13,527 nt of DNA, taken from Chlamydiota bacterium. GTDB taxonomy: Bacteria > Chlamydiota > Chlamydiia > Chlamydiales > SM23-39. Below are positions 1-6,972 of the stretch, piece by piece. Position numbers and translations under genes: made by a program. The notes under the pieces are model-generated. The model made no database searches. It had not been told where the DNA came from and saw nothing but the letters and a program-made list of their open reading frames with translations. Location of the stretch: the NCBI GenBank assembly GCA_021772165.1, contig JAJFMM010000143.1, positions 1 to 13,527 on the forward strand, written 5' to 3'. The stretch's first letter is position 1; every line of letters starts with the position of its first letter.

Positions 1-129
1 GTGTTGGGCCTCGGCTCACCCGATATACTGCTTTACCTACTCATTCATCCTAGGCTTTGGCCCTACTTTCCTCACGCTTTCTTTCGTAAAGCCTGTAATT
101 TTTTCAGAAAACTAAGGACTGCACCATGA
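1..129 (+). CDS. 3' end of an unidentified gene, partial
   Basis: The first reading frame is open from base 1 and ends at a TGA at 127-129, giving at least 42 C-terminal residues. They are hydrophobic, then basic: leucine-, proline- and phenylalanine-rich, with an RK-rich end. The stop overlaps the next gene's ATG as ATGA, the usual arrangement of coupled genes in one operon. That overlap is the main reason to treat this frame as coding. The fragment is too short to assign a family. The context suggests another surface-glycan enzyme, but that is inference. Confidence 0.5.
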   Translation: MLGLGSPDILLYLLIHPRLWPYFPHAFFRKACNFFRKLRTAP

Positions 130-1514
130 ACGTGCGAGCACTTTTGCTGCAGATCCTAAATACTCACCCTCGAGCAAAGTCGTCTGTGCGAAAAATCCGA
201 GGCATTCTCTACGGATTTTTTAATCTTACGCTTCCAATCCTCAAGCATAAAATACTTAGACAGGTTAAAGAGCTGGATCACAGCACGCAACTCCATCTAT
301 TGACAAGACACGATATGGGCTGCTGGCTACATAGCCTCCATTATGCCGAACTGCGAAATACTCCTGAGAAAAGAGTTATCGTCATTCTTCTGTCCTCGTA
401 CTATAAACAGATTCATCTCATTGCTAAAATTCTGTTTCCTTCTCTTCAGATCATCTCCGTAGGAAACTGGTATACAGATCTTCTAAGGAAAACCTTCGGA
501 CACTTTTGCCTACAAACGCAAACCTTCAATCCAATATATGGACTGATCCGCTCTCATCGACTCGATAGTCTTGTTCTGTTTGATATGCCCATGGAGCTCG
601 AATGGCCCTTTAAAAGTAGCTATGACGCTCAACTCGATCCTCATTTGACAAACAGCCACTCTCTTCCCATAGAGTTCGTAAATGCCTACAAGAAATTTCG
701 AACCTATTCGCAACATCGCCACGAGTTATTCCATGATTATATACGACTTGCTAAAGAGACCTCCAGAACACCTTCTAAGGATGACAAATCCCTTGCATTA
801 CTGAAAAGTGCATTAGAAATACATGCCCCCTATGCAATTCTGAATATCAACTGCAAGTCCTATAACGACATCATCTTGGATAGGCGGAAAATTCATCATC
901 CCGAGCGTTACAACATCATCATCGATGAGCTCATCTCACGCGGCTTTAGTGTTGTCATCCAAGGAAGAAGAGAGCAGCCCTCCTTTGCAAGTAGAAAAGG
1001 TTTGATAGACTATACTAAGACACATTGGACCTCTCTTGAAAATGATATTGCTCTTTATGCCGGATGTGATCTCATCGTTTCGAGCAAAACCGGCCCTGAA
1101 GTTTTTGGTACCGTTTTTGACAAACCAACTTTAGGATTAAATTATGTTGAACCTAGCGGAATCACTCCGACAACCCGATTACGCTATTTTCCAAAAAAAA
1201 TTCGAGATAAAGTATCCCGCCGGATCCTGAACTGGAAGGAACACTATTTTCATCCCTGCTTCTTCCATTTTGGCCAAATTTACTTTGACAGTCCGAGTGA
1301 GCATGAATACCTGGATATGAGCGAGGAAGAACTCTACGAGAGTCTCAACGAATTTTTACCGCTAGTTCAAAAGACAAAAGCTGAATGGACAGTCTATACT
1401 GACCTTCAAAGAGAGTTCAAGGAGAGCTTAACAGCCCTACATCTCGGAGGAAAATACGCACCCGGAGTTCCTCTAGATGCTTATTTGAAAACCACAAACA
1501 AAACCAGTCCATAA
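126..1514 (+). CDS. TIGR04372-like GT-B glycosyltransferase
   Basis: This 462-residue protein is a probable glycosyltransferase of the loosely defined TIGR04372 type, expected to add a sugar to a surface glycan from the cytoplasmic side. The C-terminal half carries the recognisable pattern. A strand-loop region near 236-260 (ILNINCKSYNDIILDRR) is followed by a helix and a strand ending VVIQG (276-280). Next comes a segment resembling the donor-binding part of GT-B enzymes (about 309-340: ALYAGCDLIVSSKTGPEVFG, then FDKPTLGLNYVEP). The N-terminal 80 residues are basic and could lie against the membrane; no clear signal peptide is seen. The ATG at 126 has TAAGGA at 113-118, 7 bases upstream, and overlaps the previous stop as ATGA. 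The next gene starts 11 bases after the stop, so the genes are probably co-transcribed. Donor and acceptor cannot be read from sequence. Confidence 0.65.
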   Translation: MNVRALLLQILNTHPRAKSSVRKIRGILYGFFNLTLPILKHKILRQVKELDHSTQLHLLTRHDMGCWLHSLHYAELRNTPEKRVIVILLSSYYKQIHLIAKILFPSLQIISVGNWYTDLLRKTFGHFCLQTQTFNPIYGLIRSHRLDSLVLFDMPMELEWPFKSSYDAQLDPHLTNSHSLPIEFVNAYKKFRTYSQHRHELFHDYIRLAKETSRTPSKDDKSLALLKSALEIHAPYAILNINCKSYNDIILDRRKIHHPERYNIIIDELISRGFSVVIQGRREQPSFASRKGLIDYTKTHWTSLENDIALYAGCDLIVSSKTGPEVFGTVFDKPTLGLNYVEPSGITPTTRLRYFPKKIRDKVSRRILNWKEHYFHPCFFHFGQIYFDSPSEHEYLDMSEEELYESLNEFLPLVQKTKAEWTVYTDLQREFKESLTALHLGGKYAPGVPLDAYLKTTNKTSP

Positions 1515-1525
1515 AGGAGTCTCTG

Positions 1526-2395
1526 ATGGGAATTGGAAAAGGTCCAGCCATACTTTTAATGAAAGAAGCTCTCAGACGCCCTTTTGAGGGTAAGTTACTG
1601 ACCCTTGGCAGACAAAATGTTTCGATATCAAATTACCAAGTCAGAAAATATGCCAAATTATCTCGCTTTCCACAAATGGAGGCAGTGCGAGGTGATAAAC
1701 AATTTGAACGACTCGAGGACATTGATTTTTTCTCCTCACTAGGCTTCTCTGAAATCGATTCACTTGACTATTCAAATTACGAGCAAGCAACGATCTCCTT
1801 TGATCTTAACAGCGGAGACACACCGGAGCACCTCCATGAAGCCTTCGATGTCATTTATGACGGAGGAACCATCGAACATATCTTCAATGTACCCAATGCG
1901 TTAAAAAGCATCATCTGGATGCTAAAGCCCGGGGGCCGATTAATTCATCTCACTCCTGCGTCCAATTATCTCGAGCATAGTTTCTTCATGTTCTCACCCA
2001 CCTTTTTCTACGATTACTACAAATGCAATGATTTCGAGATAAATTCTCTCCAAATCGTCCAGCACTCTACAAGTCATGATTATAAATACAGGGTTTACGA
2101 CTATTCTCCTGGATGCTTTGCAGGAACAAGCATAGGCTCCGGTGGACTCGACAACCAAATGTACGTAGTCCACGCAATTGTAACAAAGACTCAAAACTCT
2201 ACTTCTAATCGAGTTCCTAATCAGAGCATGTATGCCCAAGATATGTGGAATAAAGCACCGGCCAAAGCAGCGAGTTCCAGAATGAACAAATGGAAGCAGA
2301 AGTTAAAAAATTCTCCTCTCTATCCGATGTATGCGGCATGCAGATTGAAATTAAGAAGGCATGGAGTACCTCTACCCATAGCCGATGAATTTTAG
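1526..2395 (+). CDS. Class I SAM methyltransferase-like protein with non-canonical motif I
   Basis: This 289-residue protein is a probable Rossmann-fold methyltransferase. The central part fits the family: FDVIYDGGTIEHIFNVPNAL (107-126) holds the strand-4 region, with EH where many class I enzymes have it. WMLKPGGRLIHLTPASN (131-147) is the typical LKPGG turn and strand 5, and a conserved-looking FFMFSPTFFYDYY (153-165) follows. The expected glycine-rich SAM loop is missing; LLTLGRQ (24-30) sits in its place. The C-terminal 50 residues are basic and rich in K and R (MNKWKQKLKNSPLYP, then CRLKLRRHG), perhaps a membrane or partner contact. The start is supported by AAGGAG at 1514-1519, 6 bases upstream. 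It lies between a glycosyltransferase and two further methyltransferases, so a glycan substrate is the simplest guess. Confidence 0.65.
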   Translation: MGIGKGPAILLMKEALRRPFEGKLLTLGRQNVSISNYQVRKYAKLSRFPQMEAVRGDKQFERLEDIDFFSSLGFSEIDSLDYSNYEQATISFDLNSGDTPEHLHEAFDVIYDGGTIEHIFNVPNALKSIIWMLKPGGRLIHLTPASNYLEHSFFMFSPTFFYDYYKCNDFEINSLQIVQHSTSHDYKYRVYDYSPGCFAGTSIGSGGLDNQMYVVHAIVTKTQNSTSNRVPNQSMYAQDMWNKAPAKAASSRMNKWKQKLKNSPLYPMYAACRLKLRRHGVPLPIADEF

Positions 2396-2453
2396 CATTA
2401 CACATTGCAAAAAATTTGTTTCAACCCTAACCTAGGAACAGGCGCAAACGATT

Positions 2454-3056
2454 ATGATAAAGACAGAAAAAGACTATTGGGATCAAGCTAAAGAGCTTCT
2501 AGGAGATTATCGCGTTACCTACTCAGACAACAAGAAGTTTGATTTTATATCAGATCCAGAAAGCTTAATACTCCATCTTACCAAATGTAAATTTGCCATG
2601 AGAATGGCAACGAACAAGCGCTCTGTTCTCGAGCTTGGCTGCGAGATAGGAGTAGGCGCTTCAGTTCTTGGTGAAATGGCAACCTCCTACCTTGGTATAG
2701 ATACAAATCGCGATCATATAGAAATTGCGAAAAAAAACTTTTCTGATTCAAAGTATCAATTTCAATGTGCTGACTATTTTCAGAAAAAATTTGGCGTTTT
2801 CGAATCTATTATCACCTTTGATGTCCTGGATCCCCTAGCAATTACTGAGAAGAAGACCTTTTTAGACACGATCTTCGAGCAGTTGGCTCCTAAAGGATTA
2901 CTTGTTCTCGGATCTTCTTCTAGCGACATCAAAGAACTACTAGACCAGAAATTTTTTCAAGTGTGGCATTTCGGAATGACTGGCGAAATTGTCCATACCA
3001 ATGTCGCTGAATGCACCTATCATATTTTTCTCTGCTCTCACATTAAAAACGGATAA
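2454..3056 (+). CDS. Class I SAM methyltransferase, shortened tandem copy
   Basis: This 200-residue protein has a clear SAM-binding core: SVLELGCEIGVGAS (57-70) is motif I, GIDTN (81-85) carries the acidic ribose-binding residue, CADYF (105-109) is motif II, and ITFDVLD (120-126) is the strand-4 region. The LAPKG turn (144-148) precedes strand 5. Its C-terminus (FGMTGEIVHTN, 173-183) matches the next gene's FSVNDEVVHTG in sequence and in distance to the end, so the two are tandem paralogues. This copy lacks the GTPS-to-KGHVNIY stretch of its neighbour and has FDVLD where the neighbour has FDVIEH. It may have a changed substrate or weakened activity. The start has only a distant AGGA (2434-2437, about 16 bases), so initiation may be weak. 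The next gene begins 2 bases after the stop. Confidence 0.7.
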   Translation: MIKTEKDYWDQAKELLGDYRVTYSDNKKFDFISDPESLILHLTKCKFAMRMATNKRSVLELGCEIGVGASVLGEMATSYLGIDTNRDHIEIAKKNFSDSKYQFQCADYFQKKFGVFESIITFDVLDPLAITEKKTFLDTIFEQLAPKGLLVLGSSSSDIKELLDQKFFQVWHFGMTGEIVHTNVAECTYHIFLCSHIKNG

Positions 3057-3058
3057 GA

Positions 3059-3700
3059 ATGACCACGAATACACAATTTCATCTTGGACGCTACGCATCT
3101 AACTGGTTTCATAAATCACCGCGTAGAATGCTGCAGGCACTATCCTACTACAAATTTGCAGCACATCTCATAGGCCAAGATAAACGCGTTTTGGATGTTG
3201 GATGTAACGAAGGAATTTGCACCTGGCTTTTTGCTAAAAAATGCGGTTTCGCTTTAGGTGTCGATTTTGACGAAGAGGCCATTGCTGCAGCAAAAGCTAA
3301 CTTCCAGGGCTCCTGCATCGATTTTAAGGTAGCAGACGTCCTTAAAACGCGAATTGAAGGCGTTTGGGACGCAGTTGTAAGCTTCGATGTCATCGAACAC
3401 ATTATGCCAGAGAATGTATCTGCATTCATGGAAGGCATTATCTCATATCTCACTCCAAATGGCATCTCTGTTATCGGAACTCCGAGTGAAGTCAGCCAGC
3501 AGTTCGCCTCTGCCTTCGCAAGAAAAGGACATGTGAATATCTACTCACCTCAAAGACTAGAAGAAGAAATGAGCCGTTATTTCGAACACGTTTTCCTCTT
3601 CTCTGTAAATGATGAGGTTGTCCATACAGGCTTCTCTAAACTAGCCCATTATCTCATCGTGGTTGGCAGCCAACCGAAAAAGCAATTTTTGCAAATCTAA
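3059..3700 (+). CDS. Class I SAM methyltransferase, intact tandem copy
   Basis: This 213-residue SAM-dependent methyltransferase has all the usual landmarks: RVLDVGCNEGICTW (43-56) motif I, GVDFDEEAI (67-75) with the acidic residue at the end of strand 2, VADV (91-94), VSFDVIEHI (107-115), LTPNG (131-135), and GTPSEVSQQFASAFARKGHVNIYSP (140-164, shown here as one region). It ends in FSVNDEVVHTGFSKLAHYLIV (181-201), a tail I associate with methyltransferases of polysaccharide clusters. It follows the previous gene by 2 bases with no convincing Shine-Dalgarno site beyond GGATAAG, so its translation is probably coupled. The likely target is a hydroxyl or carboxyl on a glycan or its precursor; the sequence does not tell which. 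It is the better-preserved member of the tandem pair. Confidence 0.75.
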   Translation: MTTNTQFHLGRYASNWFHKSPRRMLQALSYYKFAAHLIGQDKRVLDVGCNEGICTWLFAKKCGFALGVDFDEEAIAAAKANFQGSCIDFKVADVLKTRIEGVWDAVVSFDVIEHIMPENVSAFMEGIISYLTPNGISVIGTPSEVSQQFASAFARKGHVNIYSPQRLEEEMSRYFEHVFLFSVNDEVVHTGFSKLAHYLIVVGSQPKKQFLQI

Positions 3701-3800
3701 CCGCTCCTAACACGCAGAGACAACTAAAAAATCTTTTAATAATTTCCTCTCTCTAGTAGCTTGTACGTCCTAAAAAATTTCACCTGCAGGAGAATACTAG

Positions 3801-4487
3801 ATGAGAAATTCATTCTATCGTTTTGTCTTTTTGTTATTTGCAATACTTCAAATCACAGCCTTTCACCCACTGCATGCACGCAATATTTACTTATTCGGCG
3901 ATAGTCATCAGGGGGCATTTACTGGCATCCCAGGATGCTGTTCCGCATTGAATGACGGCATTACCATGCATCGTGTCGGCCGAGATCGCTTAGGAGTTCT
4001 GAATATAGAGCACGTACAGTTAATTCCCGGTGATGCCGTACTCTTTTCCTTCGGGCAGATCGATGTAGGCTGGCATATATGCAAACAGAGAGATCTTACC
4101 AACCGCAACTTAGAAGAAATCATCCAAACTCTAGCAGTTGAATACATCCAGGCACTTCGTGAAATTACCGAATCCCATCCAGATGTCATCAAGATTGTCT
4201 ACAGCATTCCCCCTCCATCAGATATATTCGTTCATCAAAGTTTGACGATTGGATACAGCGGTACTTTAGCCGAGAGAAGCTTCATCACTCATCGTTTGAA
4301 TGACCTATTGAGAGAACTCTGCCCTATGAATGGCCTTGAATTTCTTGATGTGTATGCAGATTACGCCGATGAACTAGGCTATTTACGTCCAGAGCTAGCT
4401 GATGCTTCAGGCTATCATATAGATACTGGCTGCAACCGCCCCATCCAAACTAAGCTTACAGAAATACTAGAAAACTACTCTCTGTAA
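3801..4487 (+). CDS. Secreted SGNH/GDSL-like hydrolase
   Basis: This 228-residue protein is a probable exported SGNH-fold hydrolase or esterase. Residues 1-26 form a signal peptide: basic start (MRNSFYR), hydrophobic core (FVFLLFAILQITAF) and a likely cut after HA-26. The mature part opens at once with the nucleophile block, IYLFGDSHQG, with Ser35. Gly60 may be block II. SFGQIDVGWHI (83-93) stands where classical members have GxND; here the Asn is Ile, resembling the FGEID variant. ADASGYHID (200-208) is the likely C-terminal His block, with His206 the candidate catalytic His. The start is well supported by AGGAG at 3788-3792. The role could be removing O-acyl groups from a glycan outside the cytoplasm. 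It lies 100 bases after the methyltransferases and ends at a terminator, so it closes the + strand group. Confidence 0.65.
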   Translation: MRNSFYRFVFLLFAILQITAFHPLHARNIYLFGDSHQGAFTGIPGCCSALNDGITMHRVGRDRLGVLNIEHVQLIPGDAVLFSFGQIDVGWHICKQRDLTNRNLEEIIQTLAVEYIQALREITESHPDVIKIVYSIPPPSDIFVHQSLTIGYSGTLAERSFITHRLNDLLRELCPMNGLEFLDVYADYADELGYLRPELADASGYHIDTGCNRPIQTKLTEILENYSL

Positions 4488-4505
4488 AGCTAGTTAGCCG
4501 AACCA

Positions 4506-4532
4506 AAAAGGCGGATTGTTTTTCCGCCTTTT
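4506..4532. terminator. Bidirectional intrinsic terminator between convergent genes
   Basis: AAAAGGCGG (4506-4514) and CCGCCTTTT (4524-4532) form a perfect 9-bp stem around a 9-base loop. The GC core is flanked by A on the left arm and T on the right, so it works on both strands. It sits 18 bases after the stop of the SGNH gene and 14 bases beyond the end of the TylF-like gene on the other strand, where one shared terminator is expected. Confidence 0.85.
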
Positions 4533-4546
4533 ATACCGAAATGAGC

Positions 4547-5311
4547 TCAGTTGATGGCTTTATCATGCACGATAAACGCGGCACCATGCCAACCATACGT
4601 GAAGAATAGAGAAAGAGAATAATCAACGTTGTCATCAAAAACTTCAGCAATCGCTTTCCTTTCGCCAAAGTTTGGATTCCCTCTAGAGGAATTATAATCA
4701 TCAAAGAGAAGAATCGCTCCATCCAAGAGGACTCTCGATTTGACAAGCTTGTCCAACACATCAAATGCAGATTGATAGAGATCACAATCCACATGAACAA
4801 GAGACAACTTTTTCTGAAATTCCGTCTTTTTCAAGGTATCCGCGTAAAAACCTTTATGAATAGACAGTCTCTTTGAAGGTATGATCTTAGAGAGGGTCTT
4901 AAAGATACTTTTCTCCGCATTAGGAAAAGCAGACATAGATGTCTTACACCAAACAGCAAGATCTTTCACCTCATAACAGTTCATATCAGGGTCAGATGAA
5001 ATATCGGGTAGCCCTTGAAAGGAATCAAACAGATGTAGTGATGATCCTAAGCGAAATTTCTTAATGCACTTAGCAATCACTCTCGATGTGAAACCGTTAA
5101 ATGTTCCAAATTCAGCAACATCTCCCTTAACCTGGTTCTGTTTCAGAAACTCGAAACATCTTAGAAAAGCTTCGTTATAAACTTTTTTAGCATGGAACCA
5201 ACTATAATTGTACGACGGAGGAGGCAACAGGGTCGTATCATTTGTTATCTTTACGATACAACGCCACATAAACCAATAAATTTGGGTAATAATTCTTCTT
5301 GTTTTCTTCAT
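4547..5311 (-). CDS. TylF/MycF-type O-methyltransferase
   Basis: This 254-residue protein belongs to the TylF/MycF (macrocin O-methyltransferase) family, metal-dependent SAM enzymes that methylate sugar hydroxyls. Family landmarks are in order: VAEFGTFNGFTS (65-76) is the SAM loop, LHLFDSFQGLPD (92-103) is the strand-2 signature, LVHVDCDLYQS (171-181) holds Asp175 and Asp177, and LLFDDYN (201-207) has the Asp204-Asp205 pair. These aspartates are where the family binds Mg2+ and the sugar. The N-terminal 40 residues (KKTRRIITQIYWFMWRCIV) are basic and aromatic and could touch the membrane. AAGAG (5317-5321) is a modest ribosome site 5 bases upstream. The gene follows the kinase fusion by 107 bases holding two small inverted repeats, and it may be the last gene of the operon. 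The likely job is O-methylation of the heptose or glycan made by this locus. Confidence 0.85.
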   Translation of the reverse strand: MKKTRRIITQIYWFMWRCIVKITNDTTLLPPPSYNYSWFHAKKVYNEAFLRCFEFLKQNQVKGDVAEFGTFNGFTSRVIAKCIKKFRLGSSLHLFDSFQGLPDISSDPDMNCYEVKDLAVWCKTSMSAFPNAEKSIFKTLSKIIPSKRLSIHKGFYADTLKKTEFQKKLSLVHVDCDLYQSAFDVLDKLVKSRVLLDGAILLFDDYNSSRGNPNFGERKAIAEVFDDNVDYSLSLFFTYGWHGAAFIVHDKAIN

Positions 5312-5361
5312 AGTAACTCTTCAGTGAAAAGGATTGATCTTACTAGAAATTCATAGGCAAA

Positions 5362-5407
5362 CGCTACTGGAGCTAGCGGTATATAGTCAAGAAAGTATTG
5401 ACTCTAT
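5362..5407 (-). promoter_or_regulatory. Two adjacent inverted repeats upstream of the TylF-like gene
   Basis: The 107-base gap (5312-5418) holds two short dyads, each with a 7-base loop. CGCTA (5362-5366) pairs with TAGCG (5374-5378). AGTCAA (5385-5390) pairs with TTGACT (5398-5403), and with one mismatch this second dyad extends to 5381-5390/5398-5407. On the - strand the first hairpin is followed by only three T residues, so neither looks like a strong terminator. They may be an RNA processing site, a partial terminator, or a site governing separate expression of the methyltransferase. No good promoter is evident. Confidence 0.3.
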
Positions 5408-5418
5408 CAGACCTAACT

Positions 5419-6972
5419 CTATTTGAGAATCCTAACCAAAAATTTCAAGAACGGTTCGATTTTGATCGACTCTTGATTCCCTACCATTTGAATACTCATC
5501 GCAGCTGCAATGGAACCGAGAAAACCTGCTAAGGCAGGTGGAAGTTTTTTCGCCATACAGAGAGATGAAATCGATAGGAATGCATCACCTGCTCCAATGC
5601 GATCAATGCTATTGGATGCTAATGCAGGAATACGAACTGATTTTCCTGTAGAGGAATAGCAAACAACACCATTGACACCACGAGTGATCGAAAGAGTTGA
5701 GGCATCGAGTATTTGGCAAATATCTGCAGCCAAACCGGGAAGAGAACTTAACTTATCATGGACTGAAAGACGCAGTTCAGGTTCATTCAGTGAAATATAA
5801 TCAGCCCGTCGATAGTTCGTTACAGCATTAAAGCCTCGATTTCCACTATTGATCTGTGCATTTAAGGCCAGAAATGTAGGTGAATCGCATATCGCATCAA
5901 TCAGAATCGGATTAGTAAAACCATTTCCAAAATCAGAGACCAGAATAAGGTCGAACGAGGATCCCTTTTCTTTGATGTAATCGACAATACGTTTTGTTTG
6001 GTGTGATCTGAGCGCTTCTTCTTGCCCTGAATAGGTCTCAAATAATTTTGTCAGGAGTTTTCCGTCTTTCATCACGTATCGTTTTTTTACCAAAGTATTT
6101 GAATCTTCTAAGATAGTAAATTCTGGAGAAATTCGCGGATCTAGATTGTGAGAAATAAAGTTTGAATAGGGGCATTCTCTTCCTATTGCTGTCAAAAGAG
6201 ATACCTGCCCAGCAAATTGTGCTACATGATTAGCAATAATTAACGAACCACCAAGAAAAACTTCTTTCTCGTTGCAACGAGCCACCATATGAAGGCCTTT
6301 TCCTGACTGACCTAGAGGTTCTGTATATTGATATTCATCAATGATTGCATCTCCGATCACTAATACCTTTAAATCAGACAGTGAGTGGACATGATCGAGA
6401 ATTTCAGAAGTCGAGAAACGGCTTTTCATTTTTTCAATGAATTCAGTCACTTCTTTGGGTATGTGATCAAAGTATTTGTTGAGGAGCGATGAAGATGAGA
6501 AAACAACATCATCCGTGTAAAAAATCTTTCCACCAGCCTCTTCAACAGCATTGGCTTCTTCAGAAATCTTTCCCGTAATATCGCCTGTATGATCCGCGTA
6601 TTCCTGGCCTTTCACATATAGAGAAGGACGGATTTTTCGAATTGCTGAAATTGCATCTGGAGATTCATTGAGCACGACATAGTCAACATCTGAAAGACCT
6701 GCCAGAGATTCTAAACGCAACTGTTCAGGAAAGGCTGGTCTACCAGGACCTTTATTGACAAATCGATCAGGCGTCAATGTAACAACAAGCAGATCCCCTT
6801 GTGCTCTTGCCTCGCGAAAATGTCGAAAATGGCCAGGATGAAGGAGATCAAAGACTCCGTGGCATTGAATAATCTTTCTACCCTTACGACGTTCTGTTTC
6901 AAGAACAGCTTGGATTTCTTGAATCGATTTGATCTTATCGAGACGGCGAGTTTCTAAGGACTTTGGATTCAT
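5419..6972 (-). CDS. hldE: Fused cytidylyltransferase-like + PfkB-type sugar kinase (HldE-like, reversed domain order)
   Basis: The 517-residue protein has both activities of HldE, which makes nucleotide-heptose, but in the opposite order to E. coli HldE. Residues about 30-170 are a nucleotidyltransferase: CHGVFDLLHPGH (37-48) with the HxGH site, RIRPSLYVKGQEYAD-type block ending near 127, and FSSSS (158-162) in place of the ISST motif. Residues about 200-517 are a ribokinase/PfkB domain: VLVIGDAIIDEY (203-214), FLGGS (239-243), and DRIGAGDAF near the end (GAGD 460-463, Asp463 the catalytic base). I chose the ATG at 6972 with AGG 6 bases upstream; a TTG at 6999 would add 9 residues. Either start overlaps the isomerase gene, by 38 or 65 bases. 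Substrate (heptose phosphate) and nucleotide (ADP in the classical route) are inferred from the GmhA-like neighbour. Confidence 0.8.
   Translation of the reverse strand: MNPKSLETRRLDKIKSIQEIQAVLETERRKGRKIIQCHGVFDLLHPGHFRHFREARAQGDLLVVTLTPDRFVNKGPGRPAFPEQLRLESLAGLSDVDYVVLNESPDAISAIRKIRPSLYVKGQEYADHTGDITGKISEEANAVEEAGGKIFYTDDVVFSSSSLLNKYFDHIPKEVTEFIEKMKSRFSTSEILDHVHSLSDLKVLVIGDAIIDEYQYTEPLGQSGKGLHMVARCNEKEVFLGGSLIIANHVAQFAGQVSLLTAIGRECPYSNFISHNLDPRISPEFTILEDSNTLVKKRYVMKDGKLLTKLFETYSGQEEALRSHQTKRIVDYIKEKGSSFDLILVSDFGNGFTNPILIDAICDSPTFLALNAQINSGNRGFNAVTNYRRADYISLNEPELRLSVHDKLSSLPGLAADICQILDASTLSITRGVNGVVCYSSTGKSVRIPALASNSIDRIGAGDAFLSISSLCMAKKLPPALAGFLGSIAAAMSIQMVGNQESIKIEPFLKFLVRILK

Noticed and set aside
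3148..3465. A 105-codon - strand frame opposite the second tandem methyltransferase
   Set aside because: It runs antisense to a gene with clear SAM-binding motifs; its composition is low in recognisable structure.
3783..3790. CCTGCAGG palindrome before the SGNH gene
   Set aside because: The 8-base palindrome overlaps the ribosome binding site and is short enough to be chance.
4531..4800. An 89-codon - strand frame inside the TylF-like gene
   Set aside because: It is in a different frame of a gene whose family motifs are intact and shows no motif of its own.
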